Shown here: positions 47,430 to 57,346 of the stretch, one piece after another
Layout: each line of letters opens with the position of its first letter
Position numbering within the stretch: the first letter of the stretch is position 1
Origin: Chitinophaga sp. S165
GTDB taxonomy: Bacteria; Bacteroidota; Bacteroidia; Chitinophagales; Chitinophagaceae
DNA length: 64,000 nucleotides
Assembly: GCF_003182155.1 (NCBI RefSeq)
Contig: NZ_QGTG01000001.1
Location: forward strand, 974,390 to 1,038,389
Direction: 5' to 3'
Made by a program: the position numbers and the translations under genes
The notes under the pieces: generated by a model
Told to the model about the DNA's origin: nothing
The model's database searches: none
What the model saw: only the letters and a program-made list of their open reading frames with translations

Positions 47430-48419
47430 TTATTTAAGCGTGTAACGTTTCATACTGATAGTGCCACTTTTCTTGCCATCATCAGCTTTGTTGATGTAAA
47501 TATACGCACGGTACTTACCGTCAGCAGTTTCTACCCAAACGCCCGCTTCAGATTTAAGATTGATCGCATAATCCGGCGTACCCGACATATCCAGCTGCCG
47601 GAAATCCACATCATCGATATAGATCCCGTACTGTAATCTCGCAAGGTGAAAATCTCTCAGTGCCCAGGTCTTCTTAACTTTCGTCACCCTGTTTACGCCA
47701 GGCGGTAATACAATACCGGGTAAATAAGCAGTATCAGCACCCGGCGATACAAGCGCATGTTTGAAAGTGATATTGGGTATGGCCCTGTAGAGGTAAACGA
47801 GATCTATTTTGTCAGCGTTCGCAGTGGCATCCTTTTCATTGTAAACTGCCATATCAGCAACGGAGATGAAACAAGCGTCACCGTCCTTTACCGGTAGATC
47901 AAGCGCCATATCCATATTGGAGATCGCATATGGCCCCATAGCATAAGATACAGTTTCGCCGTTGCTGCTTTTTGCCGTGAATGTGAAACGGACTTCTTTT
48001 CCCTTTGCTGCCTTCGGTATCCTGTAGTAATACCGAAGCGTTACTGCATTGGTATCTTTTGTGAACGTAACTGTCGTGATGTTTCCCTGATTCACAGAAG
48101 AATCACCTATCGGAATACCGACATCTTCACCACTTCCGTTTGTGTAATATGATTTATTCTCCAGGTAGGTAGTGCTATCTCCCTGAATAGACGCCTCCAC
48201 TTGTGCAGAGATAATCTTACCCCTGGTCGCCGGCAGTGCCATGGCGTAGGCAAACTCTATATTCAGACCTGCCAGGTTAGGTCCCAGCGTCCTTTTGATA
48301 CAGTCGTTCTGCAGCTCGTTCTTCGGCTCCGGAATTGCATAGTCTTTATCCTTACACCCTACTACCGAAAGGCACAGGGAGAACAACCCTAATGTATATC
48401 CAAAATATTTAGCGTTCAT
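47430..48419 (-). CDS. DUF4466-like surface lipoprotein of the uronate locus
   Basis: The protein has 329 residues with a lipoprotein signal (FSLCLSVVGC). The mature part has a first beta domain with RTLGPNLAGLNIEFAYAMALPATRGKI and a second with YKDATANADKIDLVYLYR-like strands (KIDLVYLYRAIPN). The layout resembles DUF4466 lipoproteins encoded next to SusD genes in Bacteroidota polysaccharide loci, where they are thought to bind glycan at the cell surface. The family name is from memory and only moderately sure. It sits between a smaller lipoprotein gene and the two lyases. Confidence 0.75.
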   Translation of the reverse strand: MNAKYFGYTLGLFSLCLSVVGCKDKDYAIPEPKNELQNDCIKRTLGPNLAGLNIEFAYAMALPATRGKIISAQVEASIQGDSTTYLENKSYYTNGSGEDVGIPIGDSSVNQGNITTVTFTKDTNAVTLRYYYRIPKAAKGKEVRFTFTAKSSNGETVSYAMGPYAISNMDMALDLPVKDGDACFISVADMAVYNEKDATANADKIDLVYLYRAIPNITFKHALVSPGADTAYLPGIVLPPGVNRVTKVKKTWALRDFHLARLQYGIYIDDVDFRQLDMSGTPDYAINLKSEAGVWVETADGKYRAYIYINKADDGKKSGTISMKRYTLK

Positions 48420-48443
48420 AAAATGCGTGTTTAAGTATAAAAA

Positions 48444-48851
48444 CTACCGTGGCTGTACTGTGACTGTCACCTTATAGGTCTTTCTCACCTCCCTGTTGCC
48501 CGAAATCACTGTATATGTTCTTGGCGTCGCGAGGTCTGAAAAGTCAGTAAAACCAGTGATCTTCGGGTCCAGCTTAGCATCCGTCACCAGCGTGAACTGG
48601 GGATAAAGATGCTTCAGATCAGTGCCATAAAATACCGTCACACCAATGGTGCATGCCACGGTATCTATTTCAGCGTTCTTCGTACGCACCGTCTGGAAGT
48701 CAGAGCCTAACAATTCAAAATTGCTGACATAACATTCTGCACGGTCTGTGATCAACAGTCCGTCTTCATCTATCGGCGTATCTTTTCTGCAACCTGTCCA
48801 GCACAATGTCATAAGGAGCAATAACGTGATCGTGGAATATCTTTTCATCAT
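48444..48851 (-). CDS. Small DUF5018-like lipoprotein of the uronate locus
   Basis: The product has 135 residues. A lipoprotein signal ends in LMTLCWTGC. The mature part looks like one immunoglobulin-like domain ending TYTVISGNREVRKTYKVTVTVQPR, the pattern of DUF5018-type domains found in SusE/SusF-position proteins. It lies 21 bp after susD and 24 bp before the next lipoprotein gene. A role in surface glycan binding is inferred from position. Confidence 0.75.
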   Translation of the reverse strand: MMKRYSTITLLLLMTLCWTGCRKDTPIDEDGLLITDRAECYVSNFELLGSDFQTVRTKNAEIDTVACTIGVTVFYGTDLKHLYPQFTLVTDAKLDPKITGFTDFSDLATPRTYTVISGNREVRKTYKVTVTVQPR

Positions 48852-48872
48852 GTTGTTATTAATAGTTTACAA

Positions 48873-50714
48873 TTACAGCCAGGGCGTATTCTGTGTCAGG
48901 TTAGGGTTCCTGTTACGCTCTCCCGGCGGGATCCTGAAAATGTAACATTGTTCGTACTCCCGCTCAGACATGTTCTGAAAATAACGGGTCATCTGGGCGC
49001 CATAGGTATCGATACGCCATACGCCACTGCCATATGGCGGGTTCCATACCCGTTCAATAGCTCTCCACCGGCGAAGATCGAATGGACGCTGTCCCTCTCC
49101 GAACAATTCTACTATACGCTCCTGCTCAATGGCGCTAAAGAATGCATCCTTACTGGCAGTCTTGTCTGCCGTCAAAGGAGGAAGATTTCCTCTGTGACGT
49201 ACCCTGTTCACCAGGGCAATAGCGTCTGCCTGTGGTCCGTTCACCGCGTTCGTTGCTTCCGCATACATCAGGTATACATCCGCCAGACGCATAACGGGAT
49301 AATTATACGTACCATCGCTACGGCCCAGGCCAGCAGTATTACGGAGGAACTTCCGCAGCACATAACCGGAATTACAACCATCGGTATTATAGGTGATGTA
49401 CTGAACACCGTCAAGGGTCACCGACTGGTTCCAGGTTTTATAAATGAAAGGCACCCATCCGGTCGACTTCAAAGAGATCATTCCAACACTCCTTTCAAAG
49501 TCCCACATAATGGAAGACTTCATTCTGAAGTCCCGGTTTGCATAGCTTTGGGGATTTACAGCCGAATTAAGGGCAGTTCTCGCCCCTGCCGTAGATGGGT
49601 TCATCGGGATCAGTTTGGGTGCAAAATCGCCTGTAATGGTCGATTGATACCTATCAGCTATTTCATACCGTGGAGATACCCAACATTGGGAACCTTCATG
49701 GGAACGGCCGGCCACATCGCGCATCAGTTCTTCGCCCTGGTTTGTACCGGTACCACCATGCGTAAAGGCCATGATCATTTCAGCATCTCCATTGGCGACG
49801 GGCGTAAACAGGTAATAGTAATTAGGCAGTTTATCCGCTTTTCCCAACTCATCGCATTCACCAGGCTCACCACCCCTGAAAAGCGTCAGACCATAATCAT
49901 TGATAACCTTGTTGAAATCATCAGCCGCCGACCTGTAAGCCTGATCACCCGTTGCTTCATCCGGTGTGAATGTATCCAGTTCAGGCCAGCCAAATTTATT
50001 CCAGCATGCCCAGTACAATTGCACTTTACCACGGAAAGCCAGTGCTGCTGCTTTTGACGCCCTTCCTATTTCAGGCGCCCTCGCCGGCAGTTTCTCAAAT
50101 GCATAGGTCAGATCCGCAATAATAGAATCCTTTACCTGGGCTAATGGCGTACGTGTAAGGTTCGCAACTTCTGCGTTGCCGAATATCACATGATCTATAT
50201 ATGGCACATCCCCCCACATGGAGATCAGCCGGAAATAAACCATTGCTCTGAGCAGGCGGGCTTCACCTACTACTCTTTCCAGTTTAGGCCGTGAGGTTTC
50301 ATTGGCTGCGGCCAGCATCTTCTGCACGTTTTCAATCACATAGTTTGCACGATGTACGCCGCCATAAAGATGCTCATACATTTTGTCGAAGTTGTCGCCA
50401 TAACCAGAGGGGTTATAGTCCCCGCCATTATAGGCATCTCCTTTTTGCAGATTACCACTGGCGGTGCTGGTGCCACGGGTCCTGATATATTCACCTTGTC
50501 CGTCGAAATAATAATCGCGGTCAAATAACGGCCTGATATCCGCATAAGCGCCCATCAGGGCATAAGTTGCATCACCTTCTGTTTTCCAGAAAGAACCCGA
50601 TTCCAGCTCTGTGGTCGGTTCCCTGTTCAGCAGGTCTTTCGTGCAGCCGCTGGTTAAGAAAGCCATCAGGCATAACATACCAGCAAAGTATATTTTAACA
50701 GTAGCTTGTTTCAT
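48873..50714 (-). CDS. SusD/RagB-family lipoprotein (uronate locus)
   Basis: About 613 residues with a lipoprotein signal (LCLMAFLTSGC). SusD features are DLLNREPTTELESGSFWKTEGDATYALMGAYADIR at the start, RLLRAMVYFRLISMWGDVPYID in the helical core, and VMRLADVYLMYAEATNAVNG plus EQERIVELFGEGQRPFDLRRW at the end. The partner SusC is encoded immediately upstream, with a few bases between them. An ATG two codons upstream (50720) is possible. Confidence 0.93.
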   Translation of the reverse strand: MKQATVKIYFAGMLCLMAFLTSGCTKDLLNREPTTELESGSFWKTEGDATYALMGAYADIRPLFDRDYYFDGQGEYIRTRGTSTASGNLQKGDAYNGGDYNPSGYGDNFDKMYEHLYGGVHRANYVIENVQKMLAAANETSRPKLERVVGEARLLRAMVYFRLISMWGDVPYIDHVIFGNAEVANLTRTPLAQVKDSIIADLTYAFEKLPARAPEIGRASKAAALAFRGKVQLYWACWNKFGWPELDTFTPDEATGDQAYRSAADDFNKVINDYGLTLFRGGEPGECDELGKADKLPNYYYLFTPVANGDAEMIMAFTHGGTGTNQGEELMRDVAGRSHEGSQCWVSPRYEIADRYQSTITGDFAPKLIPMNPSTAGARTALNSAVNPQSYANRDFRMKSSIMWDFERSVGMISLKSTGWVPFIYKTWNQSVTLDGVQYITYNTDGCNSGYVLRKFLRNTAGLGRSDGTYNYPVMRLADVYLMYAEATNAVNGPQADAIALVNRVRHRGNLPPLTADKTASKDAFFSAIEQERIVELFGEGQRPFDLRRWRAIERVWNPPYGSGVWRIDTYGAQMTRYFQNMSEREYEQCYIFRIPPGERNRNPNLTQNTPWL

Positions 50715-50725
50715 GATCATTACAT

Positions 50726-53700
50726 TTATAAACTCATATTTAAACCCACTGAATAGGACCTGTTCAACGGATACGCGTTACTCCTGTTCCCCATCAGTTC
50801 AGGGTCAAGTCCGCGGAAAGATGTGATCGTAGCAATATTCTCCGTAGCGCAATAGATACGGAAGCTGCCTATACCGATCCTTTTCATTAGCTTCTCCGGG
50901 AAGCGGTATCCCAGCTGAATATTCTTGAAGCGGATATAACTGAGATCATCCAGCCAGAAGGTAGTCTCCACCCGGTTATTGCTGCCACCCAGGCGGGGCC
51001 ATTCACCGTCGCGGTTTTCTACTGACCATGGATTGTTCCAGTGGTCCCAGGATGATGCATAACGCTGTGCACCGAAGTTGATATTGTTGTAGTTATTGAT
51101 CCAGTAATCTTTACGGCCTGTCGCTCCTGTTATCAGGAATGACAGATCAATTCCCTTCCAGGAAAAGCCTGCATTGATTGCAGCACTGGTGGTAGGTCTG
51201 TCACGCTGTGTATTGGGATATGCCCTCATATCATTCCCGTCAATACGGCCATCGCCGTTCAGGTCTTTTCTGATAAGGTCTCCGGGCGATGCTCCCTGTG
51301 GTGTATTACTGTACACATCCTGCCATGTCTGCGCAATACCGATGTCCTCATAAGTATATAGGAAATGATAAGGCATATTCAGGAATGTCCATCCACGGCC
51401 CAGGAACTCGTTCCATTCCTCAAGCGTGGTAATATTATAGGAAGCATTCAGATTGATACCATAACTCAGTTCACCTATCTTGTCTGACCAGCCGATATTT
51501 GCTTCAATACCCTGGTTACGCAGATTACCAATGTTCTTACGTGGTGCATTATATGCACCTGTAAGCAGGATAGACATTTCCGACGGACGGTTCATGCCCG
51601 TTGTCAAACGATTATAGTAGTCAAATTCCGTAGTCAGACGATTGTCCAGGAATCCCAGCTCAAGACCGATATTCAGTACTTTCGTAGATTCCCATGACAG
51701 GTCCTTATTCACCATTTTCTCATTTACAAAACCCTTTGCGATCGTACCATCTATCATGTAATGACTTGACCCCAGCGTAGACTGTTGCTCAAAACGTCCT
51801 ACACCGCTGTTGTTACCCAGTCCTCCGTAAGAGACGCGGGCCTTACCATTACTAAGGAAGCTTTTGGTGAAAGCATGGATGAATTTCTCTTCAGTAAAAC
51901 GCCAGCCCAGCGCTACGGAAGGGAAAAAGCCATATTGGTTTCCCGGCAGGAAACGGGAAGAACCATCGTAACGGAAATTAGCCTCGAACAGATACCTGTT
52001 AAATGCTGTATAGCTTACACGGCCAATGTATGAACGCAGTCCTTCTGTACTTGAATTTCCGCCGGTAGACTGAATATCCGTCAGCGCAGCATCGACTTCA
52101 TGTAATGTCGGGTATAACCTATCATTACGGGAAGTGCCCTGGGAACGGTCGTACCAGAATTCCTCACTATATACGCCAAGCAGGCTGATATCATGGTTTT
52201 CGCCAAACGTCTTGTGATAGTTCAGACGGCCATTCAACATTGTCTTATATCCCGTGAAAGTATAGTTGCCTATACCGGCGTTTTCTCCCACATATACGCG
52301 GCTGCCAAAGGCACCTGTCTGAAAGTTGAAAGAGCGGTTTGGATTATTTGCACTCCAGCGGAACTGGTTATAGTAATTCAATGTATAATCGACGCGGCCT
52401 GTAAGCCCTTTTATCGGTTCCCAGTCCACATACGCTGTGGCATTAGCCTCCTGCCTGTTCTGCCGGTTCAGCATATTCTGGTACACCGTATACGGATTGT
52501 ATGCCTGCGGATCTTCATTATAGGCCATTACACCACCATAGTACCCCGTCAGCGGATCATATGGCAGGATACCGGCAATGGCATATTGCAGGTCGAAGCC
52601 AGCTGTATTTGAAGCATCATCGTCCGTATAGCCATCATTCAATGCATAGGTATACTTGGACCAGTTGCCATTGAAACGCAGACCGGCATTTATATTTTTA
52701 CGCAGCTTGTTATCATAATTGAAGCGGACATTATATCTCTTGTAATCATTATTGATCTGTAGTCCTTTTTCATTCATGATACCGGCGGATATGAAGAAGT
52801 TAGAATTATCGGTTCCTCCGGACGCAGAAAGATTATAGTTCTGGATACCACCGTTGCGCATTACAACGTCCCACCAATCTGTATTGGGATAGCGCAGCGG
52901 ATCTACCATGCTCATCGCCATCCACTGATCGATAGTGCCGTCTTTAAAGTTATAGTTATCGCGGAGTGTATTCACTGCCGCAGCACGTTGATGCAGGGTC
53001 AGTGCGCGGGCATAATCAGCCATGAACTCGTAAGAGCGTGTAGGCACTTCAAGGCCATATCCTCCCGAGAAGCTGATTACAGTCTTCTTCTGTCCCTTAC
53101 CTGACTTTGTAGTGATCAGGATCACCCCGTTGGCAGCTCTGGAACCATACACCGAAGCAGAAGTCGCATCTTTTAGTATTGAGATGGACTCAATATCATT
53201 CATATTAATACGGTTGATGTCGACATCCGGCATACCGTCCACAACTACCAGCGGACTGGCATTATTAACGGTACCAAGTCCGCGGATCATCAGGCTTGCA
53301 GCGTTGTTTCCCGCCATGCCGGAAGACTGTACAACCGATAGTCCGGGAGCAAGTCCTGATAAAGCAGAGGACGTATTAGGCAAAGCCCTGCTGGTGATCT
53401 TTTCGTCCATCTTTATGACAGATACGGAACCTACAAGATTGACCTTCTTTTGTGTACCGTATCCAACTACGACTACTTCGCCTAATGCCTTCTGGTCTGA
53501 CTCCAGTATTATATTCACTGTAGACGAACCGGAAAATGAGGCTTCTTTTTTCAGGTATCCCATAGAGGAGAATACCAACGTGCCTTTAGCTGCACGTAAT
53601 TGCAGGGTGTAATGCCCTTCTCCGTTTGTAACGGTACCGGAGGAAGTACCTTTTAATGAAACACTGACACCTGGTAATGGCTGTTGGTTGACATCGGTTA

Positions 53701-53881
53701 CCCGTCCGCTGATGTTCTGATGTTGCGTAGTATCCTGTCGGAAATACGAAGCATCAGTTCCTGAACGATTGCTTGCTACAGCATTGGTAATTGATCCTGC
53801 TGAAAGGAGGAGAACAGGCAGAATACTTATGGCATGGAGCCATCGTACCCCCAGTCCCTGTGGGAGTAAATAAGTCATCAT
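50726..53881 (-). CDS. SusC/RagA-family TonB-dependent receptor (uronate locus)
   Basis: About 1051 residues. Signal-like N-terminus (HAISILPVLLLSAGSITNAVA), carboxypeptidase-like domain (ISGRVTDVNQQPLPGVSVSLKG), plug (EVVVVGYGTQKKVNLVGSVS, PLVVVDGMPDVDINRINMNDI) and barrel are all present. The frame is open upstream to 53965, but that stretch contains an operator-like palindrome and no signal sequence. The ATG at 53881, or the next codon, is therefore preferred. First gene of the uronate operon, which runs to 44255. Confidence 0.92.
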   Translation of the reverse strand: MMTYLLPQGLGVRWLHAISILPVLLLSAGSITNAVASNRSGTDASYFRQDTTQHQNISGRVTDVNQQPLPGVSVSLKGTSSGTVTNGEGHYTLQLRAAKGTLVFSSMGYLKKEASFSGSSTVNIILESDQKALGEVVVVGYGTQKKVNLVGSVSVIKMDEKITSRALPNTSSALSGLAPGLSVVQSSGMAGNNAASLMIRGLGTVNNASPLVVVDGMPDVDINRINMNDIESISILKDATSASVYGSRAANGVILITTKSGKGQKKTVISFSGGYGLEVPTRSYEFMADYARALTLHQRAAAVNTLRDNYNFKDGTIDQWMAMSMVDPLRYPNTDWWDVVMRNGGIQNYNLSASGGTDNSNFFISAGIMNEKGLQINNDYKRYNVRFNYDNKLRKNINAGLRFNGNWSKYTYALNDGYTDDDASNTAGFDLQYAIAGILPYDPLTGYYGGVMAYNEDPQAYNPYTVYQNMLNRQNRQEANATAYVDWEPIKGLTGRVDYTLNYYNQFRWSANNPNRSFNFQTGAFGSRVYVGENAGIGNYTFTGYKTMLNGRLNYHKTFGENHDISLLGVYSEEFWYDRSQGTSRNDRLYPTLHEVDAALTDIQSTGGNSSTEGLRSYIGRVSYTAFNRYLFEANFRYDGSSRFLPGNQYGFFPSVALGWRFTEEKFIHAFTKSFLSNGKARVSYGGLGNNSGVGRFEQQSTLGSSHYMIDGTIAKGFVNEKMVNKDLSWESTKVLNIGLELGFLDNRLTTEFDYYNRLTTGMNRPSEMSILLTGAYNAPRKNIGNLRNQGIEANIGWSDKIGELSYGINLNASYNITTLEEWNEFLGRGWTFLNMPYHFLYTYEDIGIAQTWQDVYSNTPQGASPGDLIRKDLNGDGRIDGNDMRAYPNTQRDRPTTSAAINAGFSWKGIDLSFLITGATGRKDYWINNYNNINFGAQRYASSWDHWNNPWSVENRDGEWPRLGGSNNRVETTFWLDDLSYIRFKNIQLGYRFPEKLMKRIGIGSFRIYCATENIATITSFRGLDPELMGNRSNAYPLNRSYSVGLNMSL

Positions 53882-53960
53882 AACGTTATGTTTAAATAAG
53901 ACAATAAAAGCCCTATGCCGTGTTCTACCGGCATAATACAACAGCATTCCATCCTGGGAA

Positions 53961-53974
53961 TGCAAACGTTTGCA
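53961..53974. promoter_or_regulatory. LacI/KdgR-type palindrome upstream of the uronate operon
   Basis: TGCAAACGTTTGCA is a perfect 14-bp palindrome with the central CG typical of LacI-family operators, 80 bp before the susC start at 53881. No LacI-family gene lies in this locus within the window, so the regulator would act from elsewhere. Confidence 0.55.
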
Positions 53975-54115
53975 TACTAGGAGCTGCTAATAACGGTTCT
54001 GTTAAGTGAATTTGTCATGCGTGGAATGATTTTTTAATTTCTAGATTTAGAATCTTGGTCAAGGGAAACTCGTCTACAGAATATACAGTTCTTCAATTAC
54101 AAATGTAATAAAAAG

Positions 54116-54127
54116 GCAATCGATTGC
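54116..54127. promoter_or_regulatory. Second LacI-like palindrome upstream of the uronate operon
   Basis: GCAATCGATTGC is a perfect 12-bp palindrome, 235 bp before the susC start, in the AT-rich gap 53975-54594. It shares the central AATCGATT form of LacI-family sites but differs from the site at 53961. A weak 68-codon frame at 54221-54427 in the same gap has no supporting features. Confidence 0.4.
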
Positions 54128-54594
54128 AAGAAAATAATTAAAATGCTTTTATAATTATATTATATCAGCACATTTCAAATACAACTATCTGTTTACCAAT
54201 ACATTCAGATTTAAAAAGCAATGAGTAAATTACCGGCAATGTTCTTTATCCTGCCTAAATCCGCTAATAATTACGCATATCACTGGTACACCGGGTACGA
54301 CAACTATCACATCTGCTATTTCTTCTATTCAGTACGCAGAAACCGTTGCTTTATTATCACTGACATAAAAAAAATTGATACGGCTTTTCTAACAAGTCAA
54401 TATCTGATGGCTTTCGCCCACGCCTAACTTCCACAATACCGTTCAAAGAACACGCTGTTCCCCGCAGAACTACGGAGGCCGTTCAACGTTAGTTTAGTAA
54501 TCATAAAATGTCGTTATCGTACATCACTGTATTAATCCCCGCTGTGATTTTTAAGCGCAAATACTTATTTTGAGCCACTAATTGAATTTCCGTT

Positions 54595-56082
54595 ATGCAC
54601 TTTTTCAGCTCACATATAAAGATGTCATTCTCATCTGTTGCCGTTGTCCTCTTGCTGTTGATACAAATTTCTGCGGCCGGTCAGGATGGTCCCATCGTCA
54701 AAACACGTCGTGGGTACATCAGGGGTATACAGGAAAAAGGCATCTTTGTTTTCAAAGGAATCCCGTTTGCCGCACCACCTGTGGGAGCACAACGGTTCAA
54801 AGCGCCGTCACCCGTACCTGTATGGAAGGATACCCTTTCCTGCACGCGCTTTGGAAATGTAGCAATGCAATCTGCCGGAAACGTTGAAACGGTAAGAGGT
54901 GATGAAGACTGTCTTCAACTCAATCTGTATACACCAACCCTGAAACCCAGGAAGAGCTTACCAGTACTGGTGTGGGTACATGGCGGTGGTATGACCGGCG
55001 GTAGCGGCATCGGACAAAACGGACATTCATTTTCACATAACGACAGTATCATTACTATCACGATCAATTACCGTCTTGGCGTATTCGGTTTCTTATACAT
55101 GGGAGACGTTGCCGGATATCAGTCGGCAGGCAACAACGGATTACTCGATTGTATCATGGCATTGAAGTGGATCAGGGAAAACGTTAAGGCCTTCGGTGGA
55201 GACCCTTCCCGTGTAACCCTCATCGGGGAATCGGCAGGTGCCAAACTAATCTCCTCATTGCTGGTAACGCCTGCAGCTAAAGGATATTTCAGTCAGCTGA
55301 TCCTTGAAAGCGGCGCTGTAAATTGTATCCGTGATATTGCTACGGCTCAAGCTATCCGCAAACGCCTCATGGATACGCTGGGTATTTCCAACCCTGCTGA
55401 TCTTCTGCATCTTCCTGCCGCCACTCTTATTACAGCACAGGCTAAAGTATTAGGTGGCGCCAAAGGCACTAACTATTTTGGTCCTCTTCAGGATGGGAAA
55501 CTGATCAGAGAGGATGCTTTACAATATGTCCGTAATCATCCGAATAGAAAAGTCCGCGTACTACTTGGTACCAATAAAGCAGAAAGTACCCTGTTCATGA
55601 ACATGGATAAGAGATTGTATACACCTGATTCAACCGTACTGAGCGACTGGTTTGGCGATAATTATCGGTATAGTTATAAAGCCTGGCAGGCGCTCGGCCA
55701 TATGTCCGGAGACTCGGCAGCAATTATTACTTTAAGCCGTTATATGTATCAGCTGCATACCTACCGCCTGACTAAAGCACTGGCAGCAGGCGGTTATAAA
55801 ACCTGGATGTACTCTTTCGAACAACTCAATAAAGGAGCTGCCGCCACTCACGGAGAGGAATTAGCCTATGTCTTCTATGAGCCAGGCAACGGCAACCCAG
55901 CTAATGTTCAACTGGCTGTAATGCTACATCAATATTGGGCCGATTTTATAAAAGGCCGCCAGCTCTGGCACCAATATGACAGAGAGAAGTCGGGGATGAT
56001 CTTTGCAGAAAAAAGCCATGTAGCTGTTATGGATGATTACGAAGATCCTGATCATCCGACCATGGGATTTATATTACATTGA
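54595..56082 (+). CDS. Type B carboxylesterase (alpha/beta hydrolase)
   Basis: A secreted esterase of 495 residues with a signal-like N-terminus (to about residue 28). Diagnostic blocks are FKGIPFAAPPVGAQRFKAP, EDCLQLNLYTP, the oxyanion WVHGGGMTGGSG and the nucleophile elbow GES213AGA. An acidic residue in TNKAESTLFM and a late THGEELAYVF histidine complete the triad. Substrate is unknown. Removal of acyl groups from glycans is possible but unproven. The start could also be at codon 10 (54622). It is followed by a shared bidirectional terminator. Confidence 0.92.
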   Translation: MHFFSSHIKMSFSSVAVVLLLLIQISAAGQDGPIVKTRRGYIRGIQEKGIFVFKGIPFAAPPVGAQRFKAPSPVPVWKDTLSCTRFGNVAMQSAGNVETVRGDEDCLQLNLYTPTLKPRKSLPVLVWVHGGGMTGGSGIGQNGHSFSHNDSIITITINYRLGVFGFLYMGDVAGYQSAGNNGLLDCIMALKWIRENVKAFGGDPSRVTLIGESAGAKLISSLLVTPAAKGYFSQLILESGAVNCIRDIATAQAIRKRLMDTLGISNPADLLHLPAATLITAQAKVLGGAKGTNYFGPLQDGKLIREDALQYVRNHPNRKVRVLLGTNKAESTLFMNMDKRLYTPDSTVLSDWFGDNYRYSYKAWQALGHMSGDSAAIITLSRYMYQLHTYRLTKALAAGGYKTWMYSFEQLNKGAAATHGEELAYVFYEPGNGNPANVQLAVMLHQYWADFIKGRQLWHQYDREKSGMIFAEKSHVAVMDDYEDPDHPTMGFILH

Positions 56083-56090
56083 TATCAAAG

Positions 56091-56122
56091 GAAAAGCCTT
56101 CGTCCATAAACGAAGGCTTTTC
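56091..56122. terminator. Bidirectional terminator between convergent genes
   Basis: GAAAAGCCTTCG (56091-56102) pairs perfectly with CGAAGGCTTTTC (56111-56122) around an 8-nt loop. The A-rich and T-rich ends serve both strands. It separates the esterase gene from the SDR gene. Confidence 0.92.
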
Positions 56123-56143
56123 TTATATGGTTGCACCCTTCAG

Positions 56144-57046
56144 TTATATTGTAGGCATACCACCAGTTACAGCAACAGTAGCACCCGACACATAGCTTGC
56201 TTCCTGTGAGGCCAACAGAACATAAACAGGCGCTAGCTCGGCCGGCTGACCCGGACGTTTCATCGGTGTATTTTCGCCGAACTTGGACGTATGCTCTGCC
56301 GGGAAGCTGGCGGGGATCAATGGTGTCCAGATAGGTCCGGGCGCTACACAATTCACACGTATACCTTTTTCGCCCCACAGCTGAGCCAGACTCGCCGTAA
56401 AATTCTGGATAGCACCCTTCGTCACGGTGTAAGGAATGAGTGTTGGCCGGGGCGTATACGCATTGACAGAGGTCGTATTGATTACGGCACTGCCCGGCTT
56501 CAGGTGCGGCTCTGCGGCCTTACATAAATAGAACATCGCCGACACATTAACTCTGAAAGTCTTTTCCCATTCTTCTGCTGATATCTCCCCCAGCGTTTCA
56601 TGAGATACCTGAAAGGCAGCATTATTTACGAGAATGTCTAAACCGCCAAATTCCTTAACAGCCCTATCTATCATCTCTTTACAATGTTCCTCGCTACTGA
56701 TATCACCGGGAAAAAGAATGACCTTCCTACCTGCTTTCTCTATATAGGCGGCGGTCTCCTTTGCATCTTCCTCTTCGTTTAAATAAGAGATCAGCACATC
56801 AGCACCTTCCCTGGCATAAGCAATTGCTACTGCCTTTCCTATCCCGGAGTCCCCACCCGTAATAATGGCTTTCCGTCCCGTCAGTTTACCACTTCCTTTA
56901 TAGCTGTCCTCACCGTGATCCGGTTTAGGAGACATTTTCTGTTCTGAACCCGGCAACTCCTGTTCCTGCTTTGGAAATTCAGGTTTAGGATACTGATCGA
57001 CCGGGTTAACAATAACTGTATTTTTTTCTTTTACTTCAGTTGCCAT
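56144..57046 (-). CDS. SDR oxidoreductase with charged N-terminal extension (YhdF/YghA-like)
   Basis: The protein has 300 residues. An N-terminal proline- and lysine-rich extension (QYPKPEFPKQEQELPGSEQ) precedes the Rossmann fold. TGGDSGIGKA lies at 63-72, NNAA follows, and YTVTK carries catalytic Tyr and Lys. The extension and the FPGDISSEEHC block match the general-stress SDR subgroup (YhdF, YghA, GsiB-linked dehydrogenases), commonly called glucose 1-dehydrogenase-like. Substrate is unknown. The ATG at 57046 begins the conserved part; an upstream ATG at 57106 adds nothing recognisable. Confidence 0.9.
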   Translation of the reverse strand: MATEVKEKNTVIVNPVDQYPKPEFPKQEQELPGSEQKMSPKPDHGEDSYKGSGKLTGRKAIITGGDSGIGKAVAIAYAREGADVLISYLNEEEDAKETAAYIEKAGRKVILFPGDISSEEHCKEMIDRAVKEFGGLDILVNNAAFQVSHETLGEISAEEWEKTFRVNVSAMFYLCKAAEPHLKPGSAVINTTSVNAYTPRPTLIPYTVTKGAIQNFTASLAQLWGEKGIRVNCVAPGPIWTPLIPASFPAEHTSKFGENTPMKRPGQPAELAPVYVLLASQEASYVSGATVAVTGGMPTI

Positions 57047-57346
57047 GATACAATGATTTAAATGGTTTACATATGCGTTCGCTATCGTCGGACAGGCCCA
57101 CATCAATATGCTTTAAATTCAGTGCCAGAATATCCCTCTCCCCTGCAGATCTATCTGGTAACCAAAACTGTTGATCCCAGTCGACATCCATGTAACCATT
57201 TATACCCAATCAACCAATACAAGGTCCATACTTTTTTAACTCTTTTGCAACTGTTCAGATTGGCCCGCTTCACCCTCAGGTTTGTCCTGTTTGCCACCCA
57301 TTGTATTAAATATCCGGATGTATGTTTGCTCCCTTAAATCAATTGT
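57047..57346. other. Divergent intergenic region
   Basis: This 300-bp region separates the SDR gene from the alpha/beta hydrolase gene. A short plus-strand frame (57062-57337) is present, but it lacks a plausible start site and domain. No clear hairpins or repeats were seen; it probably holds two promoters. Confidence 0.45.

Noticed and set aside
48948-50057. A 369-codon plus-strand frame
   Set aside because: It is antisense to a clear SusD gene and has no recognisable domain; long shadow frames are common opposite SusD/SusC genes here.
54221-54427. A 68-codon frame upstream of the carboxylesterase
   Set aside because: It has no domain or ribosome-binding site and an unusual tyrosine-rich composition, so I did not call it a gene.
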